NCBI GenBank assembly: GCA_027047735.1
Contig: JALTUD010000013.1
Location: 1 to 26,865 of the forward strand
From: Flavobacteriales bacterium
GTDB lineage: Bacteria > Bacteroidota > Bacteroidia > Flavobacteriales_D > Parvicellaceae
Reading direction: 5' to 3'
Length of the DNA: 26,865 bases
This document shows positions 6,490 through 14,202 of this stretch, piece by piece. The position numbers and the translations under genes are program-made. The notes under the pieces were generated by a model. That model did no database searches. It had not been told where the DNA came from and was given only the letters and a program-made list of their open reading frames with translations. The stretch's first letter is position 1. Every line of letters starts with the position of its first letter.

Positions 6490-8660
6490 GAGATGTAAAA
6501 ATTAACCTACTGTTACTTGTTTTATTCCTTGTCCTAATGAATATATGTAAGGGGTATGCAAATAATATTGATAGTTTACAACTACAACTAACAAAACAAT
6601 ACGATAGAAGCAAACTATATAATGAGTTAGCGGAAGAATATAAATCAAACTCTCAGCTGGACAGCTTGAAACTTTATGCGGATAGTGCAAGGATTGAAGC
6701 AATAGCAAAAGGCAACCAACTAGAGGAGGGAAATGCATATATAAATATAGGAGATTATCATTATTATGTTAGTCAATACGATTCTTCTATCTATCATTAT
6801 AATAAAGCGGTTTCATTATTCCAAGCTATAAATCAAAGTGAAGAAATAGCCAGTGCATATTCAAATATTGGTGCAATTTATTATACGATAAGTGATTTTG
6901 ATAAAGCTATTTACTTTTTTAGAAAAGCTGCAGAATATCAAAAGATTAATAATGATTTACAGGAGTTAGCAATTATTTACAATAATATTGCAACGGTGTA
7001 TTATCAAATAAGTGATTATGCTAATTCCATAGAATATTTCACTAAATCACTAGATTTAAAAATTGATAATAATAGCATAGCCAAAGGACTTAATAATATT
7101 GCCAGTGTTTATGAAAAAATAGGAAGCTACGATAAGGCAATTGATTACTATTACAAATCAATTCGTTATAGTGACCAATCTAATGACGAGCCTCTAAAAG
7201 CGACTACGCTTAATAATATAGCAGGTGCGTATAAAGATTGGGGGCAATATAAAAAAGCATTAGAATTGTATAATGAAGCATTACACATAAAAACAAAATT
7301 AAAAGATTTAGATGGTAAAGCTAATCTGCTAAATAATATTGGCTTAGTATATAAATTAAAGCGAGATAATTCGAAAGCGATAATGTATTTTAACGAAGCT
7401 AAAACTATTTTTGAGCAAGTAGGAAATCTTAAAAGGTTAGCAATTACATTTAGTAATATTGGAGCAATAAAAGAACAAGATAAAGAATACAACAGAGCAC
7501 TAAATGATTATACCAAATCATTAGAAATAAGTAAACAAATAAAGTCCCCTTATAATTCTGCATTGGGGTATTTAAATGTTAGTAGGATATATTTAAAAAT
7601 GAATAATCTACAGAAAGCCGAACTATTCCTAAATAAATGTATTATTGAAAGTAGAGAACATGAATTGAACTCTATTGAAATAGATGTTTTTAAAATGTTA
7701 TCAGAATTATACCAAGCTAAAAAAGAGTATAAAAAAGCATTGGACTATTACAAGCAGTATGAAATTATAAAAGATTCTATTTTTACAATAGAAAAACATA
7801 AGCAATTAAACAAACTGAATACCCAATACGAAACGGATAAAAAAAATAAAGCAATAGAATTCTTAAATATTCAAACAAAACAACAAGAACTTGAAATTAA
7901 AGCCAAACAGCAAGAAAGAAATCTTTGGTTGGGAATTAGTATATTAGCCTTTTTTATTGGGGTTATTTCACTATATTTTTACATTAATAAGAAAAAACTA
8001 TCCGATAAACTCAAAAAGAAGAATGATTTCATAGAGAAAATGTTGAACGAAAAAGATATCCTGTTGAGAGAAATTCATCACAGGGTAAAAAATAATTTAC
8101 AAATTATTTCCTCCTTATTAAATATGCAATCAAAATATTTAAGTGATGAAAAAACAAAAGCCATTGTTACAGATAGTCAAAATCGTATTAAATCAATGTC
8201 TTTGATTCATCAAAAATTATATCAGGAAGAAAATTTAACGGGTATAGATACTAATTTGTATTTTACAGAATTGATTGATAGTTTAAGTTTATCTTATGGA
8301 CTAGATAAAAAAGCTTTATCTTTTGTCATTGAGATAGAACCTCTTTTTTTAGATGTAGATACTTTGATCCCTCTGGGGTTAATAGTGAATGAGGTGATTA
8401 CCAATGCTTTTAAATACGGAGTTGATAAAAATAATGGAGCTTTTACTTTTATTTTTAGAAAAGTAAATGAAGAATTAGATTTGTTCGTAAAAGACAACGG
8501 ACAAGGTATTCACAAAGATTTTGAACCTAAAAAATCAAAGTCATATGGAATGAAGTTAATACATTCATTAGGTAAAAAATTAAAGGCAGATATTCATTTT
8601 AAGAATAATCAAGGACTTGAAATATCAATGATTATTCATAAATTTAAAATAGCATCATGA
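6486..8660 (+). CDS. TPR-containing sensor histidine kinase (HisKA_2 type)
   Basis: 724 residues with a GTG start; this start is chosen because it supplies a signal peptide (MRDVKINLLLLVLFLVLMNICKGYA) that the next ATG would remove. Residues about 40-440 are tandem TPR repeats (recurring NNIAxxYxxxxxYxKAIxYY), placed in the periplasm by the signal peptide. One membrane segment follows at about 480-502, then a short coiled region. The HisKA_2 dimerisation helix has the motif REIHHRVKNNLQ with His531/His532 as phosphoacceptor candidates. The ATP-binding domain has an N box near 635 (NEVITNAFKYG) and a G box near 670 (DNGQGI). The stop overlaps the response regulator start (ATGA). It is predicted to sense an envelope signal and phosphorylate the LytTR regulator; the signal is unknown. 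Confidence 0.92.
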   Translation: MRDVKINLLLLVLFLVLMNICKGYANNIDSLQLQLTKQYDRSKLYNELAEEYKSNSQLDSLKLYADSARIEAIAKGNQLEEGNAYINIGDYHYYVSQYDSSIYHYNKAVSLFQAINQSEEIASAYSNIGAIYYTISDFDKAIYFFRKAAEYQKINNDLQELAIIYNNIATVYYQISDYANSIEYFTKSLDLKIDNNSIAKGLNNIASVYEKIGSYDKAIDYYYKSIRYSDQSNDEPLKATTLNNIAGAYKDWGQYKKALELYNEALHIKTKLKDLDGKANLLNNIGLVYKLKRDNSKAIMYFNEAKTIFEQVGNLKRLAITFSNIGAIKEQDKEYNRALNDYTKSLEISKQIKSPYNSALGYLNVSRIYLKMNNLQKAELFLNKCIIESREHELNSIEIDVFKMLSELYQAKKEYKKALDYYKQYEIIKDSIFTIEKHKQLNKLNTQYETDKKNKAIEFLNIQTKQQELEIKAKQQERNLWLGISILAFFIGVISLYFYINKKKLSDKLKKKNDFIEKMLNEKDILLREIHHRVKNNLQIISSLLNMQSKYLSDEKTKAIVTDSQNRIKSMSLIHQKLYQEENLTGIDTNLYFTELIDSLSLSYGLDKKALSFVIEIEPLFLDVDTLIPLGLIVNEVITNAFKYGVDKNNGAFTFIFRKVNEELDLFVKDNGQGIHKDFEPKKSKSYGMKLIHSLGKKLKADIHFKNNQGLEISMIIHKFKIAS

Positions 8661-9373
8661 AAAAAAGTAAAGTTAAAATATTAATTATTGAAGACGAGCC
8701 GATTATAGCTTCTGATATAGAGATGACTTTAGAAGATTTGGGTTATGATGTATTAGGAGTAGAAGATAATGCTTTTGATGCTTTATTATTTTTAGAAGAA
8801 AATATAGTGGATTTAGTTCTGTTAGATATAAACATAGAAGGAGATATAGATGGCGTAATGTTGGCAGAGGATATTAAAAAAAAATATCAAATTCCTTTTG
8901 TTTTTCTCACTTCAAACACTGATAAGCTGACTATTAACCGTGTTAAAAGAACTTCACCTTCAGGTTTTATTGTGAAACCGTTTACTGAGCATGATTTATC
9001 TTCAAATATTGAGATTGCTTTGTTTAAGAATAAGGAAAGGAGTCCACAAAAAAGAGAAATAATTAAAAATTTCTACATAAAAGAAAGAGGGGGATTAGTG
9101 AAGGTTAGTGTAAATGATATAAAGTTTATAAAAGCGGATGATAATTATTCAAAAATATTTACAATAGAAAAAAATCATTTTATTAGCTCTACACTTAAAA
9201 AAGTTGAAGAACGGCTGGATGCGTTAAGTTTTATTCGAATTCATCGTTCCTATATTGTGAATTTACATTTCATTGATAGGATAAAAGATGGTTATATTTT
9301 TATAGAAAACAATCAACTTCCGATAGGAAGAAGCTATTATGATAATTTGTTTAAAAGGATAGAAAAGTTATAA
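8657..9373 (+). CDS. LytTR-family response regulator
   Basis: 238 residues, with a 4-base ATGA overlap with the kinase gene, so the two are translationally coupled and form a cognate pair. The receiver domain (residues 7-123) has the acidic pair Glu12/Asp13, the phosphoacceptor Asp57 (LVLLDINIEG), Thr85 and Lys107 (FIVKPF), so all receiver key residues are present. Residues 139-238 form a LytTR DNA-binding domain (IKFIKADDNYSKIFT...FIRIHRSYIVNLHFIDRI). The family binds direct repeats upstream of target promoters. The targets are unknown. The adjacent PorP gene has its own promoter and a palindrome in its leader, so regulation of that gene is possible but unproven. Confidence 0.95.
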   Translation: MKKSKVKILIIEDEPIIASDIEMTLEDLGYDVLGVEDNAFDALLFLEENIVDLVLLDINIEGDIDGVMLAEDIKKKYQIPFVFLTSNTDKLTINRVKRTSPSGFIVKPFTEHDLSSNIEIALFKNKERSPQKREIIKNFYIKERGGLVKVSVNDIKFIKADDNYSKIFTIEKNHFISSTLKKVEERLDALSFIRIHRSYIVNLHFIDRIKDGYIFIENNQLPIGRSYYDNLFKRIEKL

Positions 9374-9435
9374 GTTTGCTAGTATAATTTTTGCTTGATA
9401 TTTCCCAAATAATTACTGTAATTCTAATGTCTCAG

Positions 9436-9460
9436 ATCTGATTTTGTAAATCAGATTCCT
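9436..9460 (+). terminator. Possible terminator after the two-component pair
   Basis: A perfect 9-bp stem, ATCTGATTT (9436-9444) with AAATCAGAT (9448-9456) and a 3-base loop, lies 63 bases after the regulator stop. The following T-run is interrupted (TCCTTGTTTT) and the stem is AT-rich, so termination strength is doubtful. Confidence 0.5.
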
Positions 9461-9480
9461 TGTTTTCAAATAAAAGGAAG

Positions 9481-9510
9481 TTGTTTTTTTCATATAAAGT
9501 TGTATCTTTA
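9481..9510 (+). promoter_or_regulatory. Promoter of the first PorP/SprF gene
   Basis: TTG (9481-9483), 19 bases, then TATCTTTA (9503-9510) matches the Bacteroidota -33/-7 consensus with ideal spacing. It leaves a leader of about 115 bases before the ATG at 9634. Confidence 0.75.
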
Positions 9511-9575
9511 TTCTCGTGGCAACTATTACGTAAAGAAAACGTTGTACTATTTGAACATTGTAAAGAGACGAAAAA

Positions 9576-9589
9576 AACTTTATAAAGTT
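9576..9589. promoter_or_regulatory. Palindrome in the PorP leader
   Basis: AACTTTATAAAGTT is a 14-base perfect palindrome, flanked by ACGAA on the left and a TTCGT that overlaps its last two bases on the right. It lies in the predicted 5' untranslated region and could be a protein-binding site or an RNA hairpin. Confidence 0.35.
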
Positions 9590-9633
9590 CGTTTCAATAT
9601 TTAAGTGGTATATCCATAAAAGCGGTTATAATT

Positions 9634-10656
9634 ATGAAGAAAATACTATTAATATTAAGCCTGTTTTTGAGTTTGGGATATTGGGCTCAAGATATTCATT
9701 TTTCTCAATTTGACGTGAATGTACTAGCCTTAAATCCGGCTTATGCAGGTGTAATGAAACGAGATTTCAGGGTGGCTAACAATTATAGAAATCAATGGGG
9801 TAGTGTTAGTTTTCCGTATTCCACTTTCGCTTTTGCGTATGATATGAATACGCTAAAACAAAAAGCTTTCAAAAGAGGGTTAACCGACTTGGGAGTTGGT
9901 TTAAGTTTTTCACAAGATAAAGCAGGAACCTCCAATTGGTCGCAAAATCAATTCGGATTATCGTTGTCAGCCATACAAGAAGTAGCAAAAAACACAACGA
10001 TGTCATTGGGATTGCAAGCAAATTATGCTCAAAACAGCGTAATCGTAGATAAATTGACGTGGGATAATCAATTTGCGAATCACCAGTTTGACGAGTCTTT
10101 GCCAACGAGAGAACAGTTTGCCAATTCAAAAAAATCGTATTTGGATATATCTTCGGGATTGCTTTTACAAAGTAGACCAACCGAACAAGAAACTTTTACA
10201 ATGGGTGTTTCTTATTACCATGTAAACAAACCTGTTTACACTATTTTTTCCGGGGATAAATTACCGTCAAAATTGGTGGTGCATGCAGCTTATGAGATGC
10301 CGGTAGGAGGAAAACTTTCCGGAAGAAGATTAATTCCAAAGTTTATGTTTGTTCAACAAGGAAAGCACAAAGAAGTAGTATTGGGTGCATTATATAGAAG
10401 TGTAATGAAACAAGCTTCGGAATATACGTCGTTTGCTAATGAAACTTACATTGATTTTGGTGCTTATTTTCGAGTTAGAGATGCATTGGTATTGGTTACG
10501 CGTATCGACTTTAAAAACTTTAGGTTGGGGTTGAGTTACGATACAAATATTTCTAAATTGGCAACGGCCTCAAAATCAAAAGGAGGATTTGAGGTGTCTT
10601 TGGCTTATAAAGGATTCTTCAATGATAATCGTACCAAGTTGAGAAAACCGGGCTAA
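9634..10656 (+). CDS. PorP/SprF-family type IX secretion membrane protein (stand-alone copy)
   Basis: 340 residues with a signal peptide (MKKILLILSLFLSLGYWAQ). The mature N-terminus has the family hallmark DIHFSQFDVNVLALNPAYAGV...NNYRNQWG, and amphipathic strands alternate to the end (IDFKNFRLGLSYDTNISKL...GGFEVSLAYKGFF), as expected for an outer-membrane beta-barrel. PorP/SprF proteins are linked to type IX secretion and to delivery of type-B-tailed cargo such as SprB. Unlike the second copy at 21113, this gene has no cargo gene beside it. It has its own promoter and a strong terminator, so it is a single-gene unit. Confidence 0.93.
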   Translation: MKKILLILSLFLSLGYWAQDIHFSQFDVNVLALNPAYAGVMKRDFRVANNYRNQWGSVSFPYSTFAFAYDMNTLKQKAFKRGLTDLGVGLSFSQDKAGTSNWSQNQFGLSLSAIQEVAKNTTMSLGLQANYAQNSVIVDKLTWDNQFANHQFDESLPTREQFANSKKSYLDISSGLLLQSRPTEQETFTMGVSYYHVNKPVYTIFSGDKLPSKLVVHAAYEMPVGGKLSGRRLIPKFMFVQQGKHKEVVLGALYRSVMKQASEYTSFANETYIDFGAYFRVRDALVLVTRIDFKNFRLGLSYDTNISKLATASKSKGGFEVSLAYKGFFNDNRTKLRKPG

Positions 10657-10678
10657 TACCAATTAAATGTAAATCAAT

Positions 10679-10712
10679 AAAAAAGCCTTTAACATCTGTT
10701 AAAGGCTTTTTT
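10679..10712. terminator. Bidirectional rho-independent terminator
   Basis: AAAAGCCTTTAACA (10681-10694) pairs perfectly with TGTTAAAGGCTTTT (10697-10710). The A-run before and T-run after allow function in both directions between the convergent PorP and pyrophosphatase genes. Confidence 0.92.
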
Positions 10713-10729
10713 GTTTTTAGTAGATTATC

Positions 10730-10777
10730 CTTAATTCCGCAAGTGATTTCGTTGTGAAAAGTCAAACTGCATATTAT
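10730..10777 (-). repeat. Short dispersed repeat R2, copy 2
   Basis: On the minus strand it shares TTTGACTTTTCA, AACGAAATC and TTGC-G with copy 1 (5762-5809) in the same order and spacing over about 48 bases. It lies between the bidirectional terminator and the stop of the pyrophosphatase gene. Confidence 0.65.
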
Positions 10778-10789
10778 TATATTTAGAGC

Positions 10790-11458
10790 TTATACCAGTG
10801 AATCTTCTAATACTCCGAATTTTTCTCTATAATCGTTGTAACTTCTTCTGATTACTTCCAGTGCTTCTTCTTTTCCGTAAGTATGTGTAATTTCTACCTC
10901 AACTTTTTTGCCGTCTCCCGGTACGTTTTTATAGGTTAAGAAATAGTGCTTTAGTCGTTGGATAAGTGCTTCAGGGCATTTGCTGATGTCGTCCCATTCG
11001 CCGTACACTTTATCGCCTTTAAGTATGGCAACGATTTTGTCGTCTGCTTCTCCACCATCAATCATTCTAAATCCGCCGATAGGAATTGCAGGCACAATAA
11101 TATTTCCTTGTGCAATATCTCTTTCGGAAAGTACACAAATATCCAAAGGATCGGCATCTCCAACGATGTTGGTTCTTCCTGTTTTCTCCATACAATATTC
11201 TGCTACTTCTTTGTCGCAGTAAGTTTGTGGAACAAACCCATAGAGAGCAGGCATTATGTTTGAGAATTTTTGAGGTCTGTCCACCATGATGAATCCTGAT
11301 TCTTTGTGCACTTCATATTTTACCGTGTCGTGCGGAGTCATTTCAATAAAGGTCATGATTTCCTCCGGAGCTTTTTCTCCTATATTGATACCATGCCAAG
11401 GGTGAGCCATAAAACGTAAGGATAGTTTATCCCAAATTTCTTTTGTTGATTCGTTCAT
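10790..11458 (-). CDS. ppa: Inorganic pyrophosphatase, family I
   Basis: 222 residues. It hydrolyses pyrophosphate to two phosphates in the cytoplasm, pulling biosynthetic reactions forward. Visible active-site elements are Lys47 and Glu49 (VKYEVHKESG), Arg61 (VDRP), Tyr73 (ALYGFVPQTY), the signature DADPLD with Asp101, Asp103 and Asp106, and the later acidic/Lys cluster GGEADDKIVAILKGD. It is longer than the E. coli enzyme (about 175 residues) because of an N-terminal extension and an internal insert. It is a single gene with its own perfect promoter at 11553-11582 and a shared terminator. Confidence 0.95.
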   Translation of the reverse strand: MNESTKEIWDKLSLRFMAHPWHGINIGEKAPEEIMTFIEMTPHDTVKYEVHKESGFIMVDRPQKFSNIMPALYGFVPQTYCDKEVAEYCMEKTGRTNIVGDADPLDICVLSERDIAQGNIIVPAIPIGGFRMIDGGEADDKIVAILKGDKVYGEWDDISKCPEALIQRLKHYFLTYKNVPGDGKKVEVEITHTYGKEEALEVIRRSYNDYREKFGVLEDSLV

Positions 11459-11552
11459 TATTCAAATTATTAAGATGAAATTATTTTTTATCCCTTTTTG
11501 GAAGTAATGATGCGTAAGGAAATCTTAAGCAAATTCAATAAAAAAGGGAAAG

Positions 11553-11582
11553 CAAAAGTACTACTTTTTGTGAAACTTACAA
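11553..11582 (-). promoter_or_regulatory. Promoter of ppa
   Basis: On the minus strand, TTG (11580-11582), 19 bases, then TACTTTTG (11553-11560): an exact match to TTG-N19-TAnnTTTG. It predicts a leader of about 90 bases. Confidence 0.8.
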
Positions 11583-11619
11583 ATTGCAACAAAAACAAAG
11601 CAACGAAATCAGATTTTGT

Positions 11620-11649
11620 TTGTTATTGTAATAGAAATATGTAACTTTA
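11620..11649 (+). promoter_or_regulatory. Promoter of the T9SS-sorted protein / MazG operon
   Basis: TTG (11620-11622), 19 bases, then TAACTTTA (11642-11649), 31 bases before the ATG at 11680. It is back to back with the ppa promoter, 38 bases apart. Confidence 0.75.
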
Positions 11650-11679
11650 AAAATATTACATATAAATAATAATAAATTT

Positions 11680-12735
11680 ATGAAAAGAATTTTACTTTGG
11701 ATGATTTTAGTGCCTATGGTATTGGATGCTCAAATTACCGTCACAAAAAACAACTTTCCTTCGAGTGGGGATGAATATATTTATAGTCTGGCAAGTACAA
11801 ACGGAGTAGATGTTTCTACTACGGGAGCAAATGTGATTTGGGATTACTCGTCGTTGTCGCCTAATGTGTTTGATACTGCAAAATATGTAAGTGTAACTTC
11901 TACACCTTTTGCTTATCAATTTTATTTTAACAATCAGTTTTTATATCCGGATTATAAAGCAAACTACGCGATTAAAGGACGTGATTTGAATGCGTTTAAT
12001 CAAGTGAATATTACCGATGTTTTTCAATTTCATAAAAAGAAAAACAATGCTTTGCAGATGGTGGGATTCGGGGCGAATATAAATGGCGTTCCTGCTTCAA
12101 TTAAGTATGATACTATTGACCAATTATATCCGCTTCCGTTGACTTTTGGAGTGAGTGATTCTACTTCGGCTTATTACTTATTGGATGTACCTAATATGGG
12201 AACGTATGGACAATGGTTGAGGAGAAAAGTTGAGGTGGATGGTTGGGGAGATTTAACGACTCCGTATCAAAATTATCCGCAAGCTCTTCGTGTGAAAACG
12301 ACACTTTATCAAAGGGATACATTAAAAACGGAACAACCTGTTTCTTTGCCGGGAATTGCTTTTGATCGTCCGATTCAATATACGTATGAGTGGTTTGTTT
12401 TGGGGGTTGGTGTTCCTGTTTTAAGTGTTACCGAACAAGCCGGGCAGATTACCAATGTTAAATATATTGATGTAAACACGTCCGGAATTGCATCTGAATT
12501 TACTGATTTGAAACTTCGTGTTTTTCCTAATCCTTCGAGTGATTTTGTGAGGATTGATACTGAAATTAAAAATGGTATGATGAAGGTTTTTTCGTTAAAT
12601 GGTAAAGTTGTTTATCGGGGAAAAGTAAAATCTTACTTGGATGTTTCGGAGTGGAGAGCAGGGAATTATGTAATTACTGTTGAAGAAGAACAACTAGGAA
12701 AGAAAGGATTTGTTTATTTTCAAAAGATAGATTAA
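11680..12735 (+). CDS. Secreted protein with T9SS type A sorting domain
   Basis: 351 residues with a signal peptide (MKRILLWMILVPMVLDAQ). The body (residues 20-270) is beta-rich and I cannot assign it to a family; the N-terminal phrase NVIWDYSSLSP is common in Bacteroidota T9SS cargo. The last 75 residues are a type A sorting domain: RVFPNPSSDFVRI, the MKVFSLNGKVVYRG strand, LDVSEWRAGNYVITV, and a basic end. It is expected to be exported to the cell surface or medium. The stop codon shares one base with the next start (TAATG), an odd pairing of an exported protein with a cytoplasmic pyrophosphohydrolase. Confidence 0.9.
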   Translation: MKRILLWMILVPMVLDAQITVTKNNFPSSGDEYIYSLASTNGVDVSTTGANVIWDYSSLSPNVFDTAKYVSVTSTPFAYQFYFNNQFLYPDYKANYAIKGRDLNAFNQVNITDVFQFHKKKNNALQMVGFGANINGVPASIKYDTIDQLYPLPLTFGVSDSTSAYYLLDVPNMGTYGQWLRRKVEVDGWGDLTTPYQNYPQALRVKTTLYQRDTLKTEQPVSLPGIAFDRPIQYTYEWFVLGVGVPVLSVTEQAGQITNVKYIDVNTSGIASEFTDLKLRVFPNPSSDFVRIDTEIKNGMMKVFSLNGKVVYRGKVKSYLDVSEWRAGNYVITVEEEQLGKKGFVYFQKID

Positions 12736-13061
12736 TGACGATAGCAGAAGCTCAAAAGATTGTTGATGATTGGATAAAGACGTATGGTGTTCGTTATTTT
12801 TCGGAACTGACGAATATGGCGATGTTGACAGAGGAAGTGGGAGAGGTTGCTCGGATTATTGCCAGGCGGTATGGTGAGCAATCGGAAAAGGAGTCGGATA
12901 AAGGAAAGGACTTGGGTGATGAATTGGCGGATGTGCTTTTTGTGTTGATTTGTTTGGCAAATCAAACGGGAGTGGATTTGGAACTAGCGATGAAAAAGAA
13001 TTTGGATAAGAAAACAAAACGTGATGCCGTAAGGCATTTGCAAAATGATAAATTGAAATAA
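12735..13061 (+). CDS. MazG-like nucleotide pyrophosphohydrolase
   Basis: 108 residues, all-alpha. The MazG/dUTPase-superfamily metal site is visible: EEVGE at residues 33-37 and the ExxD pair Glu63/Asp66 (DELADVLF). These enzymes hydrolyse nucleoside triphosphates to monophosphate and pyrophosphate, often as house-cleaning of non-canonical nucleotides. It is a single-domain, short form, unlike the two-domain E. coli MazG. Its start overlaps the upstream stop by one base (TAATG), which suggests coupled translation. Substrate is not predictable from sequence. Confidence 0.9.
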   Translation: MTIAEAQKIVDDWIKTYGVRYFSELTNMAMLTEEVGEVARIIARRYGEQSEKESDKGKDLGDELADVLFVLICLANQTGVDLELAMKKNLDKKTKRDAVRHLQNDKLK

Positions 13062-13124
13062 GAGATTTGATGATTTAAGTTTGGATAAATGAAGGTTCTT
13101 TTAAGTTTTGTTTGGTTGTTTTTT

Positions 13125-13486
13125 TATCGTCTAAGAATACTAAAACTCGCTTTTTTAGTTCTCATTCCGTCCGCGTTAGGGATTGGTATCCCTAACGTGT
13201 ATAAAAAGAGCACCATAAAATGTTTTTATTTCCTTTATCCATCTTCAAAAAATCTTTCCATAGCGGGTGCTATGCAAAGATTTTTTTCATCGTCTAAAGA
13301 AACTAAAACTCATTTTCTTACCGCTATTTTTACACACGTTAGGGATAGAACGGCGTGTTTGAACTCCTTTTGTGTTGTTGCACTTATGCAATACAAAAGA
13401 GTGAGTAGTGATAGCCCGACCATTACGGCGTTAAAAAGTAATGTAGTGCAACGAAATTGCTTTTTTATGCCGTAATGGGAACGCCC
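13125..13486 (-). repeat. Dispersed intergenic repeat R1, copy C (full length)
   Basis: 362 bp, with the GGGCGTTCCC end at 13480-13486 on the minus strand, 26 bases before the DUF4178-like gene. It has all parts: H1, GGTCGGGCTATC, H2 with a CTTTTGT(A/G)TTG stem containing a G-U pair, ATCCCTAACGTG, H3 (AATCTTT and CATAGC stems), the palindrome GTTAGGGAT/ATCCCTAAC (13176-13195), and the second TCTAAAGAAACT-like module at the far end. It fills nearly all of the 451-base gap between genes. Confidence 0.95.
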
Positions 13487-13512
13487 AAAATAATATTAAA
13501 AACGAGAAGAAT

Positions 13513-14037
13513 ATGTTTGATTTTTTTAAGCGAAAAAAACGAAAAACTCAAGTAGATTTAACCCTTGAAACATTGACGGTGGGGGCTACTTTTGAGTATG
13601 ATTTGAAAACGTGGGTAGTAAAGGAAGTGTATGTCTATTTGTGGGAAGATGGTTTGAAGACGAGGGAGTATAAGGCTAGTGACGGGGCTTCTTATTTCTT
13701 TTTGGTAGTGAATAATGATGGAGTGGTAATGGTGAGTAAACCGGTGTCGTTGAAGTTGGTGGCTCCTGATTTTAAACCGGATGTATTGAGAGATGAAACG
13801 GTGCCGGAGGTGGTTGTGTTTGAGGGTAGAGAGTACGAATTAAAAAAGGAAAATTTTGGTTCTTATCAACGAATTGGAACGGATAATTGGTCGGAATTAA
13901 CGGCGTGGATGTATTGGGATAAGGAAGAACATTTTATTTGTTTTGAGCGTTGGAGTAAGTTTGAGTTTGAGGCTCATAAAGGGAGAAAGATTAATCCGTT
14001 TGAGATTGATAATTTAATGCCCGGTGATGAAGATTAG
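13513..14037 (+). CDS. DUF4178-like protein
   Basis: 174 residues, no signal peptide or membrane segment, so cytoplasmic. The N-terminus is basic (MFDFFKRKKRKTQ). The body has the DUF4178-like phrases GATFEYDLKTWVVKEVY, WEDGLKTREYKASDG and the later YELKKENFGSYQRI...MYWDKEEHFICFERW. DUF4178 proteins have no established function; in some species they sit beside AIM24 or PspA-type envelope-stress genes, which are not seen here. It is apparently a single gene, preceded by repeat R1 copy C and without a recognisable promoter between. Confidence 0.65.
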   Translation: MFDFFKRKKRKTQVDLTLETLTVGATFEYDLKTWVVKEVYVYLWEDGLKTREYKASDGASYFFLVVNNDGVVMVSKPVSLKLVAPDFKPDVLRDETVPEVVVFEGREYELKKENFGSYQRIGTDNWSELTAWMYWDKEEHFICFERWSKFEFEAHKGRKINPFEIDNLMPGDED

Positions 14038-14119
14038 GTGTTGGGGTGCTAAACTCTCATACTTTTGGAAGAAATGATACGAACGACAGTAAAAATGTTG
14101 CAAACGGAGATACTTGTCA

Positions 14120-14150
14120 TTGATTTAGGAAGGCTTTCTTTGTAATTTTG
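14120..14150 (+). promoter_or_regulatory. Promoter of the adhesin-PorP-OmpA operon
   Basis: TTG (14120-14122), 20 bases, then TAATTTTG (14143-14150), an exact TAnnTTTG, 52 bases before the ATG at 14203. Confidence 0.72.
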
Positions 14151-14202
14151 TGAGTTATACCATTTAAACATTGAAATGGTATTATAGATAAATTCATTGA
14201 TT

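Noticed and set aside
14197..14202. TTG start six bases upstream of the ATG for the large adhesin
   Set aside because: The ATG at 14203 gives a standard lipid-leader-like MKKINFY signal peptide; the TTG adds only two residues.
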